Under the pieces are notes generated by a model that did not search any database, was not told where the DNA came from, and was given only the letters and a program-made list of their open reading frames with translations. Shown piece by piece: positions 11,649 to 24,300 of a stretch of DNA of 64,000 bases (position 1 is the stretch's first letter; each line of letters opens with the position of its first letter). This stretch comes from Channallabes apus. Lineage: Eukaryota > Chordata > Actinopteri > Siluriformes > Clariidae. The position numbers were made by a program, and so were the translations under genes. The DNA lies in the NCBI GenBank assembly GCA_030522415.1, contig CM060113.1, positions 7,722,065 through 7,786,064 on the forward strand. Direction: 5' to 3'.

Positions 11649-11741
11649 ATGGCGTCTGTCTCCGCTCACCGAGTCCTGATATACGGAGGGAGAGGCGCGC
11701 TCGGCTCCACCTGCGTCCGCCATTTCAGATCCCACGGCTGG
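11649..11741 (+). CDS. qdpr: QDPR exon 1 (residues 1-31)
   Basis: Encodes [19 protein letters not shown] and the rest of the first beta-alpha unit, including the glycine-rich NADH loop. Ends on Trp31 in phase 0 before GTGAGT. Confidence 0.96.
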
Positions 11742-14700
11742 GTGAGTGGATCCCGTCGTCCGTGGTGTCGGAATATATATATACAGGCGGTGGTTTAGAG
11801 ACTTGCTGTGTAATATTGGTTGTTGTTTCTCTTTCTTGTGACACTTGTTGAACAGGTGCAGGGAAAACTCCCTGTTTAACTGTTTTATTATTTTAAACTC
11901 TTAATATTTATACATGGAAACTACTTTTCTAGGTTATATCTAAATATTTTGCAGAATATTCCTCTTTAGAGTTTTTTTTTTTATTAATTTTTTTATGTAC
12001 TACTTTTTAAAGTATTTTTTTTTATCTGTAATTTTACTCTTACTTAAGTATGTTTTGTTTAAAGTATTGTACTTCAATGCATTTTAAATCATATTCGCTA
12101 CTGAGTAAAAAATAAATGAAAAATAATACAAAGGGGAAAAAATGGCACCCTGGAAACCACTGCACTGATTGATGGAGAACAAAAGCGCTAAATTCACAAG
12201 AACGATGGAGACACAGCTGAAAGTGAAATGAACGATTCGTTCTTTTTGAACGAATCTTTAACATGACTCGGATGAACGAGTATCTCGGAGAGTGATTCGT
12301 TCATTTTCTATTGAGCGCGCATGCGCAAAGCATCGCAAAACCTCCGTATGTTATATACAGGAAACAGTATTGAAGGATTCTCAGCTATAAGTCTTTGAGT
12401 CTCGAGTCGTTCGTTCTTTTAACACGTGACTCCCATAGACGCTATGCGGTGCAATAAATTCAAAAGAACGAACGAGACGATATAAAAGGTGAGCTGCACA
12501 TTCTGTTTATTATATGTTCTTAGTTACATTGTCATTTTTTCATAACTGGAACTATAGCCAAAATTTGTGTATGTAGACGTATTGGGGGTCTTTTTTTTGA
12601 AAACGCAACATTTCAATTTATTTCTGATCAAAAGAACCTAATGAATGAAATGACTCAAAGATTCGTTCATTTTGATGAATGAGATTCAAAGAACCGAATC
12701 TCTAAAATGATTCGAACTTATCATCACTGCAACAAATTCTTATGAAGTATAAGACCCCTGGTAAGCGAGCACTTTGATTTCAAGCACAACAAAGGGAACA
12801 GATGTATTATGCGAGGGTGTTCCATCCCCCATCCCACCCGCGCTGTTAACAAAATTTAACTCGGTAACTATTATTCTGAGTATACAGGACCTTCTCAAAA
12901 AATTAGCATATTGTGATAAAGTTCATTATTTTCTGTAATGTACTGATAAACATTAGACTTTCATATATTTTAGATTCATTACACACAAATTTAAAAAAAA
13001 ACTACTTGAAGTAGTTCAAGCCTTTTATTGTTTTAATATTGATGATTGTGGCATACAGCTCATGAAAACCCAAAATCCCTATCTCAAAAAATTAGCATAT
13101 CATGAAAAGGTTCTCTAAACGAGCTATTAACCTAATCATCTGAATCAACTAATTAACTCTAAACACCTGCAAAAGATTCCTGAGGCTTTTAAAAACTCCC
13201 AGCCTGGTTCATTACTCAAAACCGCAATCATGGGTAAGACTGCCGACCTGACTGCTGTCCAGAAGGCCATCATTGACACCCTCAAGCAAGAGGGTAAGAC
13301 ACAGAAAGAAATTTCTGAATGAATAGGCTGTTCCCAGAGTGCTGTATCAAGGCACCTCAGTGGGAAGGAAAAAGTGTGGCAGAAAACGCTGCACAACGAG
13401 AAGAGGTGACCGTGCCCTGAGGAAGATTGTGGAGAAGGACCGATTCCAGACCTTGGGGGACCTGCGGAAGCAGTGGACTGAGTCTGGAGTAGAAACATCC
13501 AGAGCCACCGTGTACAGGCGTGTGCAGGAAATGGGCTACAGGTTGCAAATTTTACATGTCATTCGGAAATCAAGGTGCCAGAGTCTGGAGGAAGACTGGG
13601 GAGAGGGAAATGCCAAAATGCCTGAAGTCCAGTGTCAAGTACCCACAGTCAGTGATGGTCTGGGGTGCCATGTCAGCTGTTGGTGTTGGTCCACTGTGTT
13701 TTATCAAGGGCAGGGTCAATGCAGCTAGCTATCAGGAGATTTTGGAGCACTTCATGCTTCCATCTGCTGAAAAGCTTTATGGAGATGAAGATTTAATTTT
13801 TCAGCACGACCTGGCACCTGCTCACAGTGCCGAAACCACTGGTAAATGGTTTACTGACCATGGTATTACTGTGCTCAATTGGCCTGCCAACTCTCCTGAC
13901 CTGAACCCCATAGAGAATCTGTGGGATATTGTGAAGAGAAAGTTGAGAGACACAAGAATCTGCAAAAGGATTCCCGACCAAGTATTGAGTGCAGAACTGA
14001 ACATAATTATTTGAAGGTTGACTTTTTTTTGTATTAAAAACACTTTTCTTTTATTGGTCGGATGAAATATGCTAATTTTTTGAGATAGAGATTTTGGGTT
14101 TTCATGAGCTGTATGCCACAATCATCAATATTAAAACAATAAAAGGCTTGAACTACTTCAGTTTGTGTGTAATGAATCTAAAATATATGAAAGTCTAATG
14201 TTTATCAGTACATTACAGAAAATAATGAACTTCATCACAATATGCTAATTTTTTGAGAAGGACCTGTATTTTTAATGAGCTACTTTTTACTTTTACTTGA
14301 GTAGATTTTTATAAGGGTATCTTTACTTGTACTTCAGTAAAAGTTCACTAAAGTAACAGTACTAAAATAGAAAATTTTATTACTCTTTCCACCTCTGGAT
14401 ATGTTTGCATTTGAGGTGGTGGTGTAGTGGTCACCACTGTCGCCTTTGCACTTCCAGGGTCGAGGGTTCGATTCCCACCGCAAGTCTGTCTGCATGGAGT
14501 TTGTATGTTCTCCTCATGTTTGGTGATTTTCCTCCAACAGTCCAAAGACATGCTGATTAAGCTAATTAGAGTTCCCAAATTGCGCGTAGTGTGTGAATAA
14601 GTATGTGAAATGTGTGTGTGCCCTGCGATGGATTGGATACACCCATCCAGGGTGTACCCTGCCTCATGCCCTAAGTCTCCTTTGAGACCCTGTATACAGG

Positions 14701-16296
14701 ATAAAGCAGTATAGACGATGAGTGAGTAAGAGTGCACTTTTAATTATTCACACATTGCCAGGCAGGATACTTACTGTAAAGAATCAAGATTCAAAGAATG
14801 TTATTAATCTCAGAGGGAAATTGCTTAATTGCTATACAATTCAAATGGGCACCTCTGTATCCTAATAATATTGTATCGGGGAGGTCACTGGTGATTTACA
14901 TGTCTAGTGAATATGCTCTGAGATGGACAGGAGTTAGATCCAAAGTGTACTGTATTCCCACCTCACTTCAACACTGATCCAAGATAAAGACATATACATA
15001 ATTGGGGGGGTAAAAAAGTGATAGTTGCCGGCTTGGGGGAAAAAAAGGATTTTAACTGTGCATCTCGACTAACAACCCTAAATAAAATTCTGTGATTAAA
15101 ATGAATAACTGCATTTTCTTTAATGTGTTGTGTTGTAGTGGGTGGCCAGTATTGACATTGCGGAAAATGAAGAAGCCAACGCTAATGTGCTCGCGAAGAT
15201 CTGCGAAAGTTTCTGTGAGCATGCAGAGCAGGTGAGGTTCAGGATAAATAATGTTTATGGATATTTTATGGGGGAAAAATTATATTTATTATAATAATTA
15301 TTATAATAAATTATAATAATGTATGCGTATTACAATTGTGTCCATAAAATGTATTCGTTTATTTTCGGTAGAAAGAAAGAAGTCGTGAATATGGACTGAA
15401 TGCTGAAAGATGCCCATCTGATATTTTTATTATTTACCATTCGGTGGTCTTGTAATAACACCATAAAACTTATTCTGCTTCTTAAACAGTTGTTGTGAAT
15501 TTCCCCATGGGGATGAATAAAGTATCTATATATCTAGTATACTATACACTATTTACCATGCATTATTTGGTACAGCTGCATTGTAAAGGGCCGTTGAATA
15601 CTCAAATCAGATTGGTCCCAGGTTTATAATAATCTGTGTGCTGACACTGGAGACTCCTTCCATGAGCATACATGGTAAATAAACATCACCTCACCGAAAG
15701 CCAGTACACTGAAGTCATAAAAATTTTCTTTGCCCATTTCTATTATATGAAGTTTCCATCATACCTATGGGTTAACTGTTACTTTAACCATAAAGTATTA
15801 GAATTAGTGCATTAATTCTCTAATATAAACTATTGACTTTAAATGAGTCAGTTCAGCCTTGATGCGAGTCGATTCAGATTCAAAACCATATGATTCAGTT
15901 CAGGAAAATGAAGTTTGGTCCTAAGAGGAGTTTTGGAACTTTGGACTCTCTCTCTTTAAGAAGTACATGAAAATATATTTTTTTGCACATTTCTATCATA
16001 TATTCCTTATGGATTAACATTTACTATAGAAACCATAAAGCCTTAGAATGAATGCCTTAATATATTTTTAAAAAATCAGATTTCTTCCTGATCATCACCA
16101 GTTCATACTACGGGAGAATTGACATGCAAATTTAACAAGGTTCTTCTATACTGTACACAACGTAGAGATTTTTAATATACAATGCTGTGCAAAAGTCTTG
16201 ACGCCCCTCTCATTTCTTCAGATTTTGCTTCTTAACATCCAGAGTTTCTTGTGTTTTAATGTAGCCTTGAGGAATAGTTCTCTAAGTTTCATGAAG

Positions 16297-16332
<36 letters not shown>

Positions 16333-19300
16333 CCCCCCCCTCTCATTCTGGCAAGTTTTTGCCTCGTATTTTTAGTCCCATTCCTGTACCTGAGCAGTTT
16401 CGGAGGACTCGTTTCTGTTTAAGCCACACAGTGACCTATGAATCATTCAACCATAAAAAGCATCAACTTAATTAAGGCATGAACCAGTGAGAAACAAATG
16501 CAGATGAGAGATGATCAGGCCGGTGATTAGTATACTGGTGATTAGGGCTGCATGATATATTAAAAAATATCGTTATCGTGATAATGGCATGCGCGATAAC
16601 CATATCGCAAAGAGTTGCGATAAATACTTTGTGCCAAGCATTTGTGTGTCCAAATTTGACGAATCAGATGGGCCCTTACTATGTTTATACCCGCTTATAT
16701 AATAATTTATATCTTTATACTTAATTCTGTCGCGAACTAACCCGGGATGATCAGAAGACTTAGCGATTAGCCGTTAGCCCTTTGTAGCGTGGACGGTAAA
16801 CCCAAATGCGTAAGCAAGCGAGTCGGCAGGATAACCACGCGAATTAGTCTAAGGACTCTCACAGAAGGGGAGCAAGGGAAAAACGCATTTAACCCGCGTC
16901 CTATAGACACACACTCGAATCAGAAAGTAAACAATCTGCACCGACATGCGTGAACACAGTGACTAAGCTGTATGAGGTTTGTTTACTCCTCTTATACTTC
17001 CAGGTTCGCGCCCGCATTACTTCCGGGTCCTAGTGCCGGTCGCGGAGTGTGTGTGTGTGTGTGTGAGAGACACATAGTATTTTTTTTTAAATTTTTGTTT
17101 AATAATAATTATTTTTTATAAAAAAAAAAAAAACAGGCCAGCCAAAGAAAATATTTAGTTTAAAAGATGCTCTTGTTTTAAGACACTATTGATGAGTGTA
17201 AATAAAAAGTCATGTTTGAAAGTAATTCATATTGTGTTGGCAGGTTTATAGTAACAGCAAACCAGAAGTCAGAATATCTGCTGAGGGGTTTAAGTCATGT
17301 ATAGTGTTTATATGTCAAGGAAGTTGCAACTATTTAGACTTCAAGTTTCTTTTTAGCCTGAATTAGATTTAATTACATCAGATGAATATCTATTACCTGT
17401 TTATTTTAGTATGATCATTACATATAAATAAATAAAAATGCATTTCTCTAGGGAAATGTTACGTATATCGCAAGAAATATAGTTATCGCAATATTCAACA
17501 ATATCGCATATTTTCCTAATATCGTGCAGCCCTACTGGTGATGCTAAATGCTGAGTGGTCGGAACAGACGAGGGGGGAAATGAGGTTGCTGATGAAGTTT
17601 TAATCTACAGTACATCATATAGTCTAAGTTTATGTAATAGTTAAAAAAAAAATACAAGGTGGCTCAAGACTTTTACACAATACTGTTATTTAGTTTGAAG
17701 GTAGTCTTGCTGAAGGTAGCAAACCGTGTTATTAAATCCTGGGTTGGTGTAAAGCAGTGGTTCTCAAAGTGTGGGGCGCGCCCCACTAGTGGGGAATACA
17801 GACATGACAGGTGGGGCGCAATGAACGGGAGGAAATTAGTGGAAAATAACAGGAAAGTACCTATTCTAATTCATGCGTTTCTTTATTGGTAATGAAGAGC
17901 GTACGCTCAAAACTAAACAATCACACAAAAATAAATGGATCATTAATACAAGTAAATTTAAAATAACATCAGTTGTGGGCCGGGAGAAAAAGTGGAACCA
18001 TAGTGGAACAATAATGGTTTAATGTCGGACAAACTTGAGCTGCGCTGCTCGAATCACAAACCTGCGTGACCCACTGGGCAGCGCTGCGCGACTCTGACAG
18101 AAATAAACCGCGCCGACCATCAAAATACATTTTACCCCGCTGGGATGCGCACGTACAAACCAGGCATGGCAAGGCGGAAACAATATTAAACAGTCCTGAC
18201 ATTTGAAATAAATTGTTTTTAAATAAAACACAGGGGGTCGCGCAGGTTTGTGATTCGAGCGGCGCTGCGCGATCCACCGTGCTGCGCAAATAAACCAGAT
18301 CATCACTGCGCTATCCAGATAGTCGCGCTGCGCTGTATTTGCGCAGATATTTGGTTCAATCGGGTGCCGCGGTTTCGTCCCACTTTTGATGTGTTTGGCT
18401 TCACATACACTTCGACAATGGAAGAAGACGGTGCAGCATCAGTGAGTTTACTTACATGTGACGAAACCAACAACGAGGAGATTGTAAAGAAAAAAGCTGC
18501 ATTGTCTGTGTTGTGGAATTGGTTCGGGTATAAGAAAAGTGATACGAATGAGGTGAACGTGATTTGGAAGGTACACAAGTGCACTGTTTTAACAAGTGGT
18601 GGAAACACGTCAAACCTTTTCTATCATCTGAAATACAAAACGAATATGGCCAAAGTTAAATAAAATTACATTAAAAAATGAAATTATGTAAAACAATTTC
18701 TTTGTGTTTTCATTTTTATTTATGCATTTTCAGATACAAATTGCTATATTGTAATATATATCGTTATTGAGTTAGAAAATTGCTTCTACCGTGATAGAAG
18801 ATTTTGGTTATATCGCCCACCCCTAATGAAGTCTATCTTCAGCTTGGATACATGGTGGTGATGGTGGGGGCAGAAGAGAGACACGTGTGTGTTTTGTTTC
18901 TTAAACTGCTGGCAGCAGACCGCATGAGACCCAACAAATTAGGAAGACACTTAGAGACAACACACTCCAGTCACGTTAATAAACCACTGGACGTCTTTGA
19001 AAGAAAGCTGGCAGAATACAGACAGCAGGAGAATCACATGGTAACATCTGAATCAGTGGACAGCAAAGCACAAATGGCTTCATTCAAAGTTGCATACAGA
19101 ATTGGCCAGTGCAAAAAAACTACAAACGATTGCTGAGCAGCTAATAAACATGGGGTCAATTATGCAAAGATAAGTGTCAACGTAAGCCTTGTAACAATTG
19201 CACGTGTATTTTATCTTTTTTTTAACTTGGTGGTGTTTGATCGTATTGGTTTAGGAATTGATATTTCAATAAACAGTAAACTTGGCCGATTTCGTTATTA

Positions 19301-21280
19301 TTTTGTTGACAAGTGGGGCTTGAAAATTCGCTCACCCCCTTAAGTGGGGAATGACAGAAAAAGTTTGAGAACCACTGGTGTAAAGCAACTTTAATAAATA
19401 TAATTACATATATAATTACAAAACTTTAAATTAACTTTAATACAAATGTAAATAAAACATTTGTATGTAATACTACATTCGCCCATAAACAAATAAAAAA
19501 ACCGAATCTAACCTCTGGAATTAATGCCTGGCCTCAGCCTCGGTAGGAGGAGAGTATTATCTGCCTTTATCCCATCTGTTCCAACATAAATGGCTTATTA
19601 CACATCCGCTACCAAGGAAACCCCATTTATTTTCCACAGCCGTACAGCCGAGGCAATTTCCTCACGCAGCTGCATATTGACATCCAACGAGCCCTGTCCT
19701 TTCTCATCATCCGATCTATTGTGTCTGCCATCGACATCATTCTCACCCCCGTATAATGAGTCTGGATGGAGGACACGCAATGACGTCCTTGTAAACCCAC
19801 GCAAACAAATTTGTCTCTCTTGTTTGCCTGGTAAACCGATATGTCATTGTTTATGCCAGAGGCAGCGAATCAAGCCTGTCAGTTGGAACAGATTGTACAA
19901 GCGTATACTAGAAACTAAAAATAATAATAATAATACAATTATAACTGCTCGGTTTTATTGTCATGGAGAAACTTATTATTAAAATGTGATATGTCGATAT
20001 GAAGCAGAACATTAAATTAAATGAAACTTGGCAAGGCTCACGGTCTGAGTTACAGTACATCTCAGACTTACAATCTACGGACAAAAGTATGTGGACACCT
20101 GATGGTTACACCCATATCTGGTTCTTCCTCAGGCTCTTACCACAAAGTTTAATGCACAAGTTAATTTAAAATTTTTACTTTACAAGTTTCCTTCACTGGA
20201 AATAAGAGGCCGAAACCTGCCGCTGCGAAGTCATAGTGTGTTATTGTTGGAATGGAAGAACTCTAGTGTCCCTGCGCAAATCCCTGATCTCAAGCCCACT
20301 AAACATCTTTATAACAAAGTGGAACACTGACTCGTACATTTGCTGCATTTAAGGGTTAAAGGGTTTGGTGGTTGTCGGGTTGAACCCAGGACCTTCCAAT
20401 TAGTAGTCAACCACTTAGCTGCCCCTTCCCATTATCATAAGAGTAAAGATTGTTATAAGATGATTAAGATGACCATATGGCTGTGATGGTCAGGTGTCCA
20501 TAAGCATTTGGTCAAATAGTGTAACAGTAATTTGTAAGTTTCCATGTAATTTGTAACTTTATTTCACTAATCAACCTTAAAAAGTTGAGATTTTTATTTA
20601 GCAGTTATGGAAGGAGTCTCCAGTGTCAGTGCTTGTCAGTTTTGCACCAAGGGAACAAGGATGGTATGGTGACTTAGTAAGGAAAGTACTGTTGCTGTAG
20701 CATAAGTGGTAACAGGGACATGTTTCACAGACGACCCCTTAAATTAAACGTAACCCTAAATGGATAAAATGATGATGTGTCATCTTTTGATTCATTAAAA
20801 AAAAGTGGTGGTTGACAAATATCAGCTGTCACATGCTTGTGGTAACAGTAATGCTGTTGGGTGTCAGCCAGCATCTCACTGATCCATCATTGATTATTTT
20901 TCCTAGAACAGCATATCCTGTGGAGTTATATCGATTAGTTATTATGTATTTAACTAGCTGTATTTACCTATTAGAGTTATCATGGTTACACTCCTGACCA
21001 TGACTTAAGACAACTGTATGTAGAAGTTTGTGATGCATCGCTGTTAAATAATGCATAACGAATGGTTAAATAACACGCAACGTCTGAGTATTTCAATCAG
21101 CCATGCCGTGTTTTATATAGGTGACGTCAGATGTGGCTCGGCTGCTGGGAGACCAGAAAGTGGACGCCATCGTGTGTGTGGCTGGAGGATGGGCCGGGGG
21201 AAACTGTGCCTCCAAAGGTCCAGAATGAGTTTGAGCTTTTAAGTTCTGTACAGGAAATGATCAAAAGATGTCTCCGTAAT

Positions 21281-21318
<38 letters not shown>

Positions 21319-24300
21319 ATATAATTGTAAAATGTATATAAATACCAAAATATTTCTTTTTAGATTTAACTAGAAATTGCAAAAGATCTAAAAATCTTTT
21401 TTTTAAAGTACAGTACCAATCCCCTATATGCAATTACTTTTGAAATTTAAAACACAGTTTTTATTTAAGTTTTTCACTTAGGGTGGCCGTCTTAAGTCAT
21501 ACTCAAATACTTGACTTGCACAACGTAACATTTTAATTTTTTATCCCAGTGTAATATTTACTCATTCATTAACATTACAGAACAAAATGTTCCTGTATAA
21601 AAGATGTAGTACTGCATATTATAATAGAATATTAGTTTGGTAAAGAAATGGATCACATTTGTCTTTTTTTTTTTTTTTTTTTTTTTATCTCTCTGATAAC
21701 TGATTTCAGCCCTATAATGTTCAAAATAGGATTGCGTCATCCCTAATGTACACACAAATTCCCCCCTAAAGTGGCCTCTCGAGTAACTTAGACAAGCACA
21801 TTATATTTTACGTTGTTAAAACCCGTTTAGTATTGAACTGCTTTTCTTCTCTTACTCTCTCTCATATCTTTGCAGACGTGTTTAAGAACAGCGATTTGAT
21901 GTGGAAACAGAGTGTCTGGACGTCCACCATCTCCACCTATCTAGCCTCTCAGCACCTCAAGCCTGGAGGTTTGCTCACGCTGACCGGAGCCAAGGCTGCT
22001 CTCAGCGGAACTCCAGGTGCACATATCTTAAACATTATACATCAAAGTCAAAGTTCTATCTTTATATTAAACGCTAATACAAAGGACAAAGAGGATGTAC
22101 TCATAAGTTGGTTATTCGCTTAGGTTTCACAGTTATCTGATGTGGCAAGAACACCTACATGGTGTGTACTTTAAACCAAATTGATGGATAGAATTTTAGT
22201 AAAACAAGTCACAGGTTTCCTGATCATGCCAGTGTCGTTTTATTTTATTGTACTTCTTTGTAGTTGGGATTTACTGTATGCTTCACTGGTTATAGTCAAC
22301 AAAAGACCTCTTAATGTGTGTGCATACACTCAAGATGTATCAATACTTTTCTGTCATCTTTACAAAACAATTATAGCAAAGGCAGCCATAATGTAGGATT
22401 ATGGGGTACGATAGTGTTTTTCATATGTTTGTATATTTAGTGCATTTATTATTTATTTTTTTAAAACTCACATTTTTAATATGATAAATACTTCTTTTAC
22501 TTTGCAGTTTTAAATTTCACCCATGTGACCATAAATCCCCAGGTTTTACTTGTAAAGACCCAGATTTAAACAAACGTCATATAAAGTCTAAGCACATTAG
22601 GCTTTACTGCCTGCACACTGCAAAATCCTGACATCAGCACGTTATCCTGAAACATGCACTATACACACAAAGCCCAACATCAGCATGTTAACCTAAAACA
22701 TTCACCCTGTCGAAAATCTCTTCATCCAAATGCCACCTTAAAGCTCCGAGGTAAAGGATAGACTGGATAGACCCTTATTACTACTGCCTTGAAAGATTCT
22801 CTCTATCCATTATCCAGAGCATCATTGCATACAGTATATGCCTTACCCTGTACCCCTTCATTATGAACCCTTCCTAAACCTCAAATTATCAAATTATCAA
22901 AACTTGGATCTTGCTTTTTAACATGCAACATGGTCCCTAATACAAATTCTTCATCAACCCAATTTACTGAAACATAAAGCAACATAAATTTCTAACAAGA
23001 CCACCAGTCATGCCTCCTATTCAAGACTACTTTATCATACAGTACCCCTACCAAGACCACCAATCATACCTGCTTCATAAAACTACCTTTCCATAACCCC
23101 TAACAAGACAACCTTATCACCTTAAATCATACTTCCTTTCAAAGACTACCTTATTATACCCCTTAACAATTCTACCTTATCACACAATCTAACAAGACCA
23201 CCTTATCATACTCCTTAACAAAACCGCTTTTGATACCTGCTACCCAGTCATAACCTAATCATACACTGTACCAAAACCACATCATCATACACCCTACCCA
23301 AGACAACCGTATCATACCTATTTCCAAGACCACCTTATCATTTGCCCTGTTCAAGACTTATTAAACACCCTTCCAAAAACCATATTATCATATGATCTAC
23401 CCAAGACCACTGTATTACATGCCCTACCCAAGACCACCTTATTATCAGTGGCGGCTGCTCTAAGACTACAAGGGAAGCTCAGCTTCCCCTACTATGTCAG
23501 AAAATAAATGCGCATGACCCTGTTGCCACATATGCACTGTCGTATTTATATTGGTTTTAATAAAAGTGCGCTAGAACGCGTTCAATTTCATGACTAGCTC
23601 ATTCAGAATCCGGTATTTATTGTAGATTGTTTGATGCGATTTTCTTGTCACACATTTCCGTGCCGCACAGCGCGTTAAACCCTCCTGAAGCCCAGCTTCA
23701 CTGGAGCTCTATGGGGAAGCACAGTCTAGCTTTTTTCACTGCAGAAACGCTGGACGGTAATTGGATAAATGCACCAAAATCGTCACTTCCAGGGAAGCTG
23801 AGCCTCTCTGGGGGTGAATGGAGCAGTGGGCGGGACAGGATGTCCCAAATTGTAAAATACATTTATTAGCCTTAGAGTAGGGTTTTTGTCACTTTGATTT
23901 AGAAAAAGTAACTTTTTTACTGAATAGAAACAAACAAACAAAAAAAAAGAGTGATTTATTAAAAAGATGCTTTGTTTAATTACATTAAAACAATGTTTGT
24001 CTATATTAATGAATTTGAATAAATAGCCTAGTACAGATTTGAGTTCAGTCCCATGCGGATTTGCAGGTGTTTATTTTTTTTTTTTATTTTTTTTTTTTTT
24101 TTATTAATTTTTTTAAATGATAAATTTAATTATAATAAAAAAAATTATGAAGGCCAAATATGAGCTTCCCCTGTTTCAAAAGCTAGCAGCCGCCACTGCT
24201 TATTATACCTCCTTTCCAAGACCACCTTACCATACACTCTATGCAAGACCCACCTTGCCATACACCCTAACCAAAACCACATTCTGATACACCCTAACTT

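Larger units (their letters stand above)
11968..14397. mobile_element. ACTT-rich non-autonomous repeat with two nested insertions
   Basis: Outer parts (11968-12231, 12733-12882, 14269-14397) align in order with the uninterrupted copy at 49248-49875. Shared words include AAACCACTGCACTGATTGA, AAGCACAACAAAGGGAACAG and CTTTCCACCTCTG. A hAT-like element (12232-12735) and a Tc1 element (12885-14266) interrupt it. The 5' end is decayed. Confidence 0.75.
11742..15138 (+). other. QDPR intron 1
   Basis: About 3.4 kb with a GTGAGT donor and a GTTGTAG acceptor. It is almost entirely filled by an ACTT-rich repeat carrying two nested insertions and a SINE. Confidence 0.9.
17755..19377 (+). mobile_element. 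hAT (Charlie/ZBED-type) element with perfect TSD
   Basis: Termini are CAGTGGTTCTCAAAGTGTGG and AAAGTTTGAGAACCACTG. The identical 8-bp duplication GTGTAAAG lies at 17747-17754 and 19378-19385. It carries ZBED-like transposase fragments and part of a second hAT-like unit ending ATATCGCCCACCCCT near 18825. A related fragment lies at 56735-56965. Confidence 0.88.
15232..21120 (+). other. QDPR intron 2
   Basis: About 5.9 kb, ending TTTTATATAG. It holds three DNA transposons and a MITE-like unit listed separately. Confidence 0.9.

Noticed and set aside
18250..18663. Possible host ZBED gene
   Set aside because: It lies inside a hAT element with intact target duplication, lacks the catalytic domain, and its zinc ligands are damaged.
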